Shown here in pieces: positions 40,399 through 47,792 of a DNA stretch of 64,000 nucleotides. Source of the stretch: Sphaerisporangium album (GTDB taxonomy: Bacteria > Actinomycetota > Actinomycetes > Streptosporangiales > Streptosporangiaceae); the NCBI RefSeq assembly GCF_003323745.1, contig NZ_QOIL01000012.1, forward strand, positions 124,001 to 188,000, written 5' to 3'. Below the pieces are notes generated by a model that was given only the letters and a program-made list of their open reading frames with translations, was not told the DNA's origin and made no database searches. The position numbers and the translations under genes were made by a program. Numbering within the stretch: the stretch's first letter is position 1; each line of letters begins with the position of its first letter.

Positions 40399-41721
40399 CT
40401 ACAAGGGCTGGGCCCGGAGGAACCTGCCGAAGTGCGGCACCGTGAAGGCGATCAGGCCGCGCTCGGCGCTGAAGATCAGTCCTTTCTTGATGAGGCTGTC
40501 GCGGGCGGGAGAAAGGCTGGAGGGCTTGCGGCCGAGCAGCTCGGCGACCTCGGACGTCGGCACGGGCTCGTCGCCGACGGACGCCATCGCGTGCATGTAC
40601 TCACGCTCGGCGGGGGTGGCGCGCTCGTACCGGCTGCCGAAGAAGCCCACCGCCAGTTCCTCCTCGGCCTCGGGCGAGGCGACCCGGATGTCGTCGGCCG
40701 TGATGGGCGACTTCGGCGCGACGTCCCAGGCGACCTTGCCGTAGGCCTGGACGAAGTAGGGGTAGCCGTCGGCGGCCTCGTACAGCGCGTCGAGGGCCTC
40801 GGGGGTGAACTCCACCTCTTCGCGCTCGGCCGGGGCGATGAGGGCCAGATCGGCCGCCGCGCGGTCGAGCCGGTCGATGCGCGCGTACCGGAACAGGCGC
40901 TCGGAGTAGCTCTTGCTGGCGCTGAGCACGCTCGGCAGGTGGGGCAGGCCGGCGCCCACGACGATCAGCGGGCCGCCGCTCTGCGACAGCTCGTGGCAGG
41001 CGGCGCACAGGGCCGAGATGTCGGGCGGCTGGACGTCCTGCATCTCGTCGATGAACAGGGCCACGCCCACGCCGAGGTCGGTCGCCACCGAGGCGGCGTC
41101 CACGAACAGCTCGGTGAGGTCGATCTCCAGATCGCCGGAGTCGGCGCGGCCCCGGCCCGCCGGGACGTCGATCGCCGGGGACCAGTGGGACGTGCCCTTC
41201 GCCGCCGACGGGTCGCGCATGGCGAAGGCCTTCAGCACGCCGAGGAACTCTTCGATGCGCTCGGGCGCGCGATGGCGGGGGGCCAGCTCGCGGATCGCCA
41301 TGTGCATCGCGGCGGCGACGGGACGGCGGATCGACTGCTCGGGACGGGCCTCGATCTTGCCGGTGCCCCACAGGCGCTGCATCGCCATGGACTTGAAGGT
41401 GTTGAGCAGCACGGTCTTGCCGACGCCGCGCAGACCGGTGAGGACCATGCTGCGCTCGGGCCGCCCACGGGCCACGCGTTCGAGCACGACCTCGAACTGT
41501 TGCAGCTCACGATCGCGCCCGGCGAGCTCTGGGGGGCGCTGCCCCGCACCGGGGGCGTAGGGATTGCGCACGGGGTCCACGCTCTCGGACTTTATGACCG
41601 GATATAGCGGCCGTCCTAGATTTCCATAGAAAGCGCTACGGCGTGTCGCCGGTCGGCGGGGCACGCGCGCCGGGCGGGACGCCGGCCGCGAGGGCGTCGG
41701 AGGCATCGAGACCACCGCCAT
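40399..41721 (-). CDS. AAA ATPase (Orc1/MalT-like signalling ATPase)
   Basis: A 440-aa cytosolic P-loop ATPase. Walker A is SMVLTGLRGVGKTVLLNTFK, Walker B GVGVALFIDEMQDVQPPD, sensor region SGGPLIVVGAGLPHLPSVLS. A winged helix closes the protein (VPTSEVAELLGRKPSSLSPA; FTVPHFGRFLRAQPL). It resembles the single-copy ATPases of actinomycetes annotated only as ATP-binding proteins. Start ATG 41721 follows GAGGGG; ATG 41706 and later codons are possible. Function unknown. Confidence 0.85.
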   Translation of the reverse strand: MAVVSMPPTPSRPASRPARVPRRPATRRSAFYGNLGRPLYPVIKSESVDPVRNPYAPGAGQRPPELAGRDRELQQFEVVLERVARGRPERSMVLTGLRGVGKTVLLNTFKSMAMQRLWGTGKIEARPEQSIRRPVAAAMHMAIRELAPRHRAPERIEEFLGVLKAFAMRDPSAAKGTSHWSPAIDVPAGRGRADSGDLEIDLTELFVDAASVATDLGVGVALFIDEMQDVQPPDISALCAACHELSQSGGPLIVVGAGLPHLPSVLSASKSYSERLFRYARIDRLDRAAADLALIAPAEREEVEFTPEALDALYEAADGYPYFVQAYGKVAWDVAPKSPITADDIRVASPEAEEELAVGFFGSRYERATPAEREYMHAMASVGDEPVPTSEVAELLGRKPSSLSPARDSLIKKGLIFSAERGLIAFTVPHFGRFLRAQPL

Positions 41722-41926
41722 GGGCACACCACCCCTCACCTGGAACTCCTCCGCCCGAACGCCCGTTCGATCCGATGCCCAGAACTGTAGCGCGCAGTCG
41801 AACACGTGCGCGAGCGGTCTCGGGTAAAAGCTGCGACACAGATCCGGCATCGCCGCGCCGGGGGCACGTGACCAGCGACATCACGATTGCGTCACGAGCG
41901 GGGTCACGAAGGCCTTACTCTGACGT

Positions 41927-42739
41927 ATGTCCGAGAAACGAAAGCCACGTCACCTGGGCGTTCTCCTTCTCGCGTGCGCGTCCGCCGTGGTCACGGCATG
42001 CGGCGGCGCTGCGACCGGCACTGCGACCGGCTCAGCGGCCGACGCGGGGTCCGGCGTGACGGGCGAGCCCGCGGCCGACTCGGTTCCGCCCTCGACCCCC
42101 ACCGTCACCACCTCGGCCCCGCTCGACTCCCCCTCGACGGCGCCGAGCGCGTCCGCGTCCGCCACAGAGCCGCCCGCGTTCACGTCGAAGGTCTCCGACG
42201 TCACGCCCGGCACGCTCAAGCAGTCCTGGCGCGAGGGATGCCCGGTTCCGCCGCGGGACCTGCGGAAGATCACGATGACCTACTGGGGCTTCGACAAGAA
42301 GCCCCACACCGGTGAGCTGGTCGTCAACGAGGCGGTCGCCGACGACGTGGTCTCCATCTTCAAGCAGTTGTACGACTGGCGGTACCCGATCACCCGCATG
42401 GAGACGATCGACAAGTACGGCGCCAGCGACTTCGACTCGATCGAGGCCGACAACACCTCGGCCTTCAACTGCCGCAGGGTCGCCGGCTCCAGCAGCTGGT
42501 CCAAGCACTCGTACGGCAAGGCCGTCGACATCAACCCGCGCGAGAACCCGTGGGTGGAGCCGGACGGCTCGGTCGCCCACGACAACGCCAGGCGCTTCGC
42601 CGAACGTCCACTGCACAAGCCGGGCGTCATCAACGACGGCGACCGCGTGGTGCGGCTGTTCGAGAAGTACGGCTGGGAGTGGGGCGGCTACTTCAACGGC
42701 GCCAAGGACTACCAGCACTTCGCCAAGGGCGGCGGGTGA
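41927..42739 (+). CDS. M15-family D-Ala-D-Ala carboxypeptidase-like lipoprotein
   Basis: A 270-aa exported protein. The N-terminus is a lipoprotein signal (LLLACASAVVTACGG, lipobox Cys25). A disordered Thr/Ser/Pro linker runs to about residue 85. The peptidase domain has the VanY/M15 zinc motif SSWSKHSYGKAVDINP (zinc His and Asp) and the final zinc ligand in GGYFNGAKDYQHF. It would act on peptidoglycan stem peptides outside the membrane. Start ATG 41927. Confidence 0.92.
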   Translation: MSEKRKPRHLGVLLLACASAVVTACGGAATGTATGSAADAGSGVTGEPAADSVPPSTPTVTTSAPLDSPSTAPSASASATEPPAFTSKVSDVTPGTLKQSWREGCPVPPRDLRKITMTYWGFDKKPHTGELVVNEAVADDVVSIFKQLYDWRYPITRMETIDKYGASDFDSIEADNTSAFNCRRVAGSSSWSKHSYGKAVDINPRENPWVEPDGSVAHDNARRFAERPLHKPGVINDGDRVVRLFEKYGWEWGGYFNGAKDYQHFAKGGG

Positions 42740-42845
42740 CACCTGGCGGCCCTTTACGCCGGGTCCCACGCGGAGAGCGGCCGGAGGCGGCAGTTCATGG
42801 GATGCTGCAGTTCAGCCGATTCGGCGGCTCACGTACCGTCAATAC

Positions 42846-43880
42846 ATGGGTATAACGCCTCTCAGGCTGCGCCCACGGTCCATCCGCGGACGGATCGCCC
42901 TGCTGACGGTCGCGACCACCACGCTGGTCCTGGTTCCCATAGCAGTGATCACGATTCTGGTCATCGAGAGCACCGGCCTCGTGAACCTCGTCATCACGGG
43001 CGACACCATCATCCTGATCGCGCTCACGGGTTCGGCCACCTGGGCGCTGGTCGGGCGGGCACTGCAGCCTGTCGATGCCATTCGCGCCCAGCTCGCCGAC
43101 ATAACCTTCAACGACCTGAGCGGCCGGATCCCGCAGCCGCCAGGGAGCGACGAGGTGTCCGAGCTCGCTCGCACCGCCAACCTGACGCTCGGCCGGCTGG
43201 AGCTCGCCGTGCGGGGGCGGCAGCAGGCCGTCACCGACGCCACGCACGAGCTGCGCACTCCCCTGGCCGGTCTACGGCTCCAGATGGAGGAGGCGCAGCT
43301 GCACCCGGCGGACACCCACCTCCCGGAACTGCTGGCCAACATGCTCGGCGACGTCGACCGGTTGCAGCGGATCGTCACCGATCTGCTCTATCTCGCCGGC
43401 ATCGAGGCCACCGGCGCCCAGGGCCGGAAGAGGCTGGACCTGGCCCGGCTGGTGCGCACGGAGCTGGCGCACCGCCGCGACCGTCATCCGGTCGGGCTCG
43501 CCCTGGACGAGGAGGTCACCGTGGACGGCGTACCGGAGCAGATCGGCCGGGCGCTGGCCAATCTGCTCGACAACGCCCAACGCCATGCCCAGCACGGCGT
43601 GGACGTCCGCGTGTGCCTGGACGGGGACTCCGCCCTGCTGGCCGTCTCAGACGACGGCCACGGGATCGCCGAGAACCGCGCGCAGGAGATCTTCAATCCC
43701 TTCGCCCGGGTGGACACCGCCCGCAGCCGTGACCGTGGGGGCGCCGGCCTGGGCCTGGCGATCACGTCCGCCGTGGTGCGCGTCCACCACGGGACCATCC
43801 GCGTGCGCGAATCGCCCACCGGCGGCGCCTGCATCGAACTGCGGTTCCCCTGTGAGGGCGCCTTCACCGGTGTCCTTTGA
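42846..43880 (+). CDS. Orphan sensor histidine kinase
   Basis: A 344-aa HisKA-type kinase. Two membrane helices (ALLTVATTTLVLVPIAVITI; TIILIALTGSATWALVG) enclose almost no extracellular loop. HAMP follows (RALQPVDAIRAQLADITFND). The H box is DATHELRTPLAGLRLQM, N box ALANLLDNAQRHA, G1 VSDDGHGIAE, F box FNPFAR and G2 RGGAGLGLAIT. No response regulator is adjacent. The start (MGITPLRLRP) lacks a strong ribosome site. Confidence 0.92.
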   Translation: MGITPLRLRPRSIRGRIALLTVATTTLVLVPIAVITILVIESTGLVNLVITGDTIILIALTGSATWALVGRALQPVDAIRAQLADITFNDLSGRIPQPPGSDEVSELARTANLTLGRLELAVRGRQQAVTDATHELRTPLAGLRLQMEEAQLHPADTHLPELLANMLGDVDRLQRIVTDLLYLAGIEATGAQGRKRLDLARLVRTELAHRRDRHPVGLALDEEVTVDGVPEQIGRALANLLDNAQRHAQHGVDVRVCLDGDSALLAVSDDGHGIAENRAQEIFNPFARVDTARSRDRGGAGLGLAITSAVVRVHHGTIRVRESPTGGACIELRFPCEGAFTGVL

Positions 43881-43940
43881 AGGGGCCGGACGCCGTGGCC
43901 CGGCCGCCGTTTCGCACGGGCGGCCGGGCGCCGGGCCGTT

Positions 43941-44330
43941 TCAGCAGGGGCGCAGCGAGGAGGCCTGGTCGTTCTCCTGCGGCAGGACGTTGACCCGATA
44001 GCGGTTCTCCATCACGTGACGGTCACCGGCGTAATTGGCGTCCACATACCAGCAGTAGCGCCTCCCGGAGTCGTTGGCCCACGAGGACATCTGGTCGTTG
44101 AAGCCGACCTGGCCGAGGAACCCGATCGAGTGGCCGGCGGCGACGCCGTAGCCGCCGCCCTGGAACTCGTAGTCGCGGAACAGGCAGACGTAGCCGTCGG
44201 GACAGCGCGTCTGACCTGCGGGGATCGTGATCACCGGTGGCCCGGCCACGGCGTCGGCGTGGGCGGCGCCCGCACCGGCGGGCAGCAGGGCGGTGGTGGC
44301 GAGGGCGAGTGCGGCGAGGTAAGCCTTCAC
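43941..44330 (-). CDS. Secreted peptidase-inhibitor family I36-like protein
   Basis: A 129-aa precursor. Residues 1-27 are a signal peptide (LAALALATTALLPAGAGAAH then ADA). The mature domain is a gamma-crystallin-like fold of the I36 (SMPI) type: CPDGYVCLFRDYEFQGGGYG and FNDQMSSWANDSGRRYCWYV. Four Cys should form two disulfides. Family members inhibit metalloproteases or simply bind extracellularly. Start GTG 44330 has AAAGG about 9 nt upstream; ATG 44369 is possible. Confidence 0.88.
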   Translation of the reverse strand: MKAYLAALALATTALLPAGAGAAHADAVAGPPVITIPAGQTRCPDGYVCLFRDYEFQGGGYGVAAGHSIGFLGQVGFNDQMSSWANDSGRRYCWYVDANYAGDRHVMENRYRVNVLPQENDQASSLRPC

Positions 44331-44479
44331 TGGAGGAAACCTTTCGATCGTGATCAAGGCCAACGCCACACATTGTGACAGAGCAACTACGGAGAGTTGG
44401 AGTCCTGTTGCGGCCAGCGTGTCCGCGCCCGCGGTCGTCAGGTCCGTCGCCCGGGGTACGCGCTGTAGCGTGGACGGCC

Positions 44480-44803
44480 ATGGACGCCGAGACCTGGGAG
44501 ACCGTCGAACGGCTCGTGGCCTGGCTCGACGCGCGAAGCGCGCTGGCGCCCGACGTCGAGCTGATGTCCCGGCTGATGAAGCTGTCGGAGGAGACCGGCG
44601 AGGTGGCCGCCGCCGTGATCGGCGTCCTCGGGCAGAACCCCCGCAAGGGCTTCACCCACACGTGGGACGACGTCGACCGCGAGCTGTGCGATGTGATCCT
44701 GACGGCCATGGTGGCCCTCAGGAGCCGCACCCCCGACGCGGCGGCCGTCTTCAGGTCACACCTGGCGGCGGTGGCGAGCCGGGCGTCCGGTGCCGGCCGC
44801 TGA
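44480..44803 (+). CDS. MazG-like nucleotide pyrophosphohydrolase
   Basis: A 107-aa helical protein: LMSRLMKLSEETGEVAAAVI carries the EExxE-type metal-binding motif and DDVDRELCDVILTAMVALRS the partner ExxD motif of the MazG-like superfamily. Such enzymes hydrolyse house-cleaning NTPs. Start ATG 44480 (MDAETWETVERL); the frame extends upstream to 44375 without protein character. Next gene 65 bp downstream on the same strand. Confidence 0.88.
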   Translation: MDAETWETVERLVAWLDARSALAPDVELMSRLMKLSEETGEVAAAVIGVLGQNPRKGFTHTWDDVDRELCDVILTAMVALRSRTPDAAAVFRSHLAAVASRASGAGR

Positions 44804-44867
44804 TCCTCCTGGGGCATACCCCTATGGGCGCACCGGCCCGGCCGTGCGAGGAGGGCCTTGAGGCAGG

Positions 44868-45764
44868 ATGGAAAGCATGGCGGCGAAGGACGGCGACGGG
44901 TGGGCGCTGTGTGAGCGGGGGCACCGGCATTGGGGGGTGCACGGAGCCTCCGGGCTGCTCGCCGTCCACTTCGACGCCCTCGGCACGCCGCACATCCTGA
45001 TGCAGAAGCGCGCGCTGTGGAGCCATCACGGGGGCACGTGGGGCCTGCCCGGCGGGGCTCTCGACAGCCACGAGGACGCCGTCACGGGGGCGATGCGCGA
45101 GGCGCTGGAGGAGGCGGCGCTGGAGGCGGACATCCTGCGCGTGCTCGGCGTCTACATCGACGACCACGGCGGCTGGTCGTTCCAGACGGTGATCGCCGAG
45201 GCGGACGCGCTGTTCCCCGCCGCGCCCGCCAACGCCGAGAGCACCGACATGCGGTGGCTGCCCGCGGACGATGTCGGGGGTGAGACCCTGCACCCGGGGT
45301 TCGCCGAGACGTGGCCGGTGATCAGGCAGACGCTGCCGCCGTCCGTCGTGATCCTGGACGCGGCGAACATCCTCGGGGCCCGGGCCGAGCACGGCTGGTG
45401 GCGCGACCGGGCCGGCGCGACCCGGCGCCTGCTCAAGGACGTCGAGGACCTCGCCGTACGGGGTCTCCATCCGCCGGAGGGGTTCCCCGCGCCAGAGAAG
45501 TGGTACCCGCGGGTGCTCATGGTGGTCGAGGGCCAGGCCAGGAGCGTGACCTCGGAGGGGCCTGTGACGGTGGTCCCGGCCCGCGGCAGCGGCGACGACG
45601 CGATCGTGGACGTCGTGCGGGAGATCCGCGAGACCCGGCCGTGGGAGCGGGTGCTGGTGGTGACGGCCGACCGGGAGCTGCGCCGCAGGGTCAAGGAGCT
45701 GGGCGCGGAGGTCACCGGACCGCGTTGGCTGCTTGGGCAACTGCGACCGGCGGGACGGGTGTAG
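44868..45764 (+). CDS. NUDIX hydrolase fused to NYN/PIN-like domain
   Basis: A 298-aa two-domain protein. The N-terminal NUDIX domain (about 10-145) has the box GGALDSHEDAVTGAMREALE then EAA. The C-terminal part (about 160-295) reads VVILDAANILGARAEHGWWR and ILGARAE-type Asp at the start, DDAIVDVVREIRETRPWERV and LVVTADRELRRRVKELGAEV, the pattern of NYN (YacP/PIN-like) nucleases. The fusion joins a nucleotide- or cap-hydrolase with a predicted RNase. Start ATG 44868 or 44877. Confidence 0.85.
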   Translation: MESMAAKDGDGWALCERGHRHWGVHGASGLLAVHFDALGTPHILMQKRALWSHHGGTWGLPGGALDSHEDAVTGAMREALEEAALEADILRVLGVYIDDHGGWSFQTVIAEADALFPAAPANAESTDMRWLPADDVGGETLHPGFAETWPVIRQTLPPSVVILDAANILGARAEHGWWRDRAGATRRLLKDVEDLAVRGLHPPEGFPAPEKWYPRVLMVVEGQARSVTSEGPVTVVPARGSGDDAIVDVVREIRETRPWERVLVVTADRELRRRVKELGAEVTGPRWLLGQLRPAGRV

Positions 45765-45839
45765 CGTTCAGGAAGTCGAACACAGTGGAAGTCTTAGCCC
45801 TGTAAACGGAAATATCGGGAAACACCCCTAAAAACCCAT

Positions 45840-46868
45840 ATGAGCGACCGAACCACACTTGACTGGGCCGCCGATCCTGACAGTCCGGTTCCCCCGCCGT
45901 CATGGGGACGGCGAGCTCCCGAGGCGCAGGTCCTTCCTTGGGTGTTCGCGGCCCTCGTGGGTTTCCTTCTCATAGGCAACCTCCTCCTCGCCCCCCACCT
46001 CACCGCCCCGGCCCTGCGCACCTGGTCGACGATCTTCGTGGCCATCTGCGTCCAGGCGATCCCCTTCCTCGTGCTGGGCGTCGCGCTCTCGGCGGCGATC
46101 ACGGTCTTCGTGCCGCCGTCCTTCTGGACCCGCGCGCTGCCGAAGCGGCCGTACGCCGCCGTGCCCGTCGCCGGCGCGGCCGGCCTCGTGCTGCCCGGAT
46201 GCGAGTGCGCCTCGGTGCCGGTGGCCTCGGGCCTGATGGCGCGCGGCGTGACCCCGGCCGCGGCCCTCGCCTTCCTGCTGGCGTCCCCGGCGATCAACCC
46301 GGTCGTGCTGGTCGCCACCGCCGTGGCCTTCCCCGGGCAGCCCGCGATGGTCCTGGCGAGGTTCGCCGCGTCCCTCCTGGTCGCCGTGCTGGCCGGCTGG
46401 GCCTGGCAGTGGCTCGGCCGTCCCGGCTGGCTGCGGATCCCCTCCCGTACGACCCCGCCGGACGGGTCGCGCGTGGCGGCGTTCATGGCGGCGATGCGGC
46501 ACGACTTCCTGCACGCGGGCGGGTTCCTGGTCGTCGGAGGCCTGACGGCCGCGACGCTCAACGTCACCGTCCCCCGCTCCTGGCTCGCGTCGGTGGGCGA
46601 CGTCCCGGTGCTGTCGGTGATCGTGCTGGCGCTGCTGGCGGTGATCCTGTCGATCTGCTCGGAGGCCGACGCGTTCGTGGCGGCGTCGCTGTCGGCGTTC
46701 TCCCCCACGGCCAAGCTGGCCTTCCTCGTCGTCGGTCCCATGGTGGACCTCAAGCTGATCGCGCTTCAGGCGGGGACGTTCGGCCGGGCGTTCGCCGCAC
46801 GGTTCGTCCCGCTGACGTTCGTGCTGGCCATCGGAGTGAGCCTTCTCGTGGGATGGGTGCTGCTGTGA
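45840..46868 (+). CDS. UPF0718/DUF318-family permease
   Basis: A 342-aa membrane protein with eight or more helices. The family motif GLVLPGCECASVPVASGLMA holds two Cys in a membrane segment, and SICSEADAFVAASLSAF is the matching second half. Permeases of this family are linked to metal or metalloid transport in several bacteria. Start ATG 45840. It is coupled to the next gene by a 4-bp GTGA overlap. Confidence 0.9.
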   Translation: MSDRTTLDWAADPDSPVPPPSWGRRAPEAQVLPWVFAALVGFLLIGNLLLAPHLTAPALRTWSTIFVAICVQAIPFLVLGVALSAAITVFVPPSFWTRALPKRPYAAVPVAGAAGLVLPGCECASVPVASGLMARGVTPAAALAFLLASPAINPVVLVATAVAFPGQPAMVLARFAASLLVAVLAGWAWQWLGRPGWLRIPSRTTPPDGSRVAAFMAAMRHDFLHAGGFLVVGGLTAATLNVTVPRSWLASVGDVPVLSVIVLALLAVILSICSEADAFVAASLSAFSPTAKLAFLVVGPMVDLKLIALQAGTFGRAFAARFVPLTFVLAIGVSLLVGWVLL

Positions 46869-47623
46869 ACCGTATGGCGCAGAGCCTGGTGCTGACGCTG
46901 CTCGGCGGGGCGATCCTCCGGGTCTCCGCCCTGTCCACGATCTACCTGAACTACGTCAAGCCGGGCTTCCGTCCGCTGCTGGTGATCGCCGGGCTGGCGC
47001 TGTTCGTGCTCGGTGTGCTCGGCGTGATGCAGGAGTGGCGCAGGCCGTACGCCGACGGCGCGCCCACCGCCCCCGCGGCCGAGGAGGAGCCCCGGCACGA
47101 GGACGGGCACGGGCACGTGCACGGCTTCGGCCCGAAGGTGGCCTGGCTGCTGTGCCTCCCGGTGATCGCCATCTTCCTGATCTCCCCGCCCGCGCTCGGC
47201 GCGGACGCGGCGCAGCGGGACGACGCGCCCCCGCCGCGCCCGGCGCCCCAGGACGCGTATGTCCCGCTCACCACGGACAGGGCGACGGCGATGCCGCTCG
47301 GGGAGTTCATCGGCCGCGCCTGGGGGGACGCGAACCAGTCGCTGAAGGACCGGAAGGTCAAGCTGGTCGGCTTCGTGGTGCCGTCCAAGAAGAAGGGCCA
47401 GTGGTACCTCACCCGCATGCAGCTACGCTGCTGCGCGGCCGACGCCTTCCCGCTGAAGGTCTCCGTCCTGGGCCTGTCCGCGCCGCGCCCGGACACCTGG
47501 GTCGAGGTGACCGGGACGTGGGTTCCCACGCCGTACGACCAGCTCCCCAAGGGCACCGTGGCCCCCGAGATGAAGGCCACCGGCCTGGCCAAGGTGGCGC
47601 AACCCGCCGAACCGTACGAATGA
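46865..47623 (+). CDS. TIGR03943-family permease subunit
   Basis: A 252-aa protein. Two N-terminal helices (LVLTLLGGAILRVSALSTIY; LLVIAGLALFVLGVLGVM), a His-rich cytoplasmic loop (HEDGHGHVHGFG), a third helix, then an extracytoplasmic domain with LTRMQLRCCAADAFPLKVSV and the end TGTWVPTPYDQLPKG. It is the usual partner of DUF318 permeases. The His-rich loop suggests metal handling, zinc being the common proposal. Start GTG 46865. Confidence 0.9.
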   Translation: MNRMAQSLVLTLLGGAILRVSALSTIYLNYVKPGFRPLLVIAGLALFVLGVLGVMQEWRRPYADGAPTAPAAEEEPRHEDGHGHVHGFGPKVAWLLCLPVIAIFLISPPALGADAAQRDDAPPPRPAPQDAYVPLTTDRATAMPLGEFIGRAWGDANQSLKDRKVKLVGFVVPSKKKGQWYLTRMQLRCCAADAFPLKVSVLGLSAPRPDTWVEVTGTWVPTPYDQLPKGTVAPEMKATGLAKVAQPAEPYE

Positions 47624-47689
47624 CGCCGAGCCGCCCGCGCCGCTCGCGCGCGCGTGTCCGTCCGGCACCGCTATCGTTGGTGTCGCACA

Positions 47690-47779
47690 GGAGGGTTCGC
47701 ATAGTGGACGAGTGCAGCCGCCTTGAAAGCGGCCAGGTCGGCGACGGCCTCGTGGGTTCGAATCCCACACCCTCCGCCA
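47690..47779 (+). tRNA. tRNA-Ser (anticodon TGA)
   Basis: A 90-nt class II tRNA with encoded CCA: acceptor GGAGGGT/ACCCTCC plus G, anticodon stem GCCGC/GCGGC around loop CTTGAAA (anticodon TGA), a long variable arm and T arm GTGGG-TTCGAAT-CCCAC. No integrase or repeat lies beside it. Confidence 0.96.
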
Positions 47780-47792
47780 AGCCCGGGCGTCG

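Noticed and set aside
40375-41607. A 410-codon plus-strand open frame
   Set aside because: Antisense to the AAA ATPase, whose strand carries clear Walker motifs.
45765-45839. Zur-type operator upstream of the permease operon
   Set aside because: The His-rich partner suggests zinc control, but no TGAAAATCATTTTCA-like palindrome is present.
47690-47779. tRNA-Ser(TGA) as another integration site
   Set aside because: The flanks are core genes with no integrase or direct repeats.
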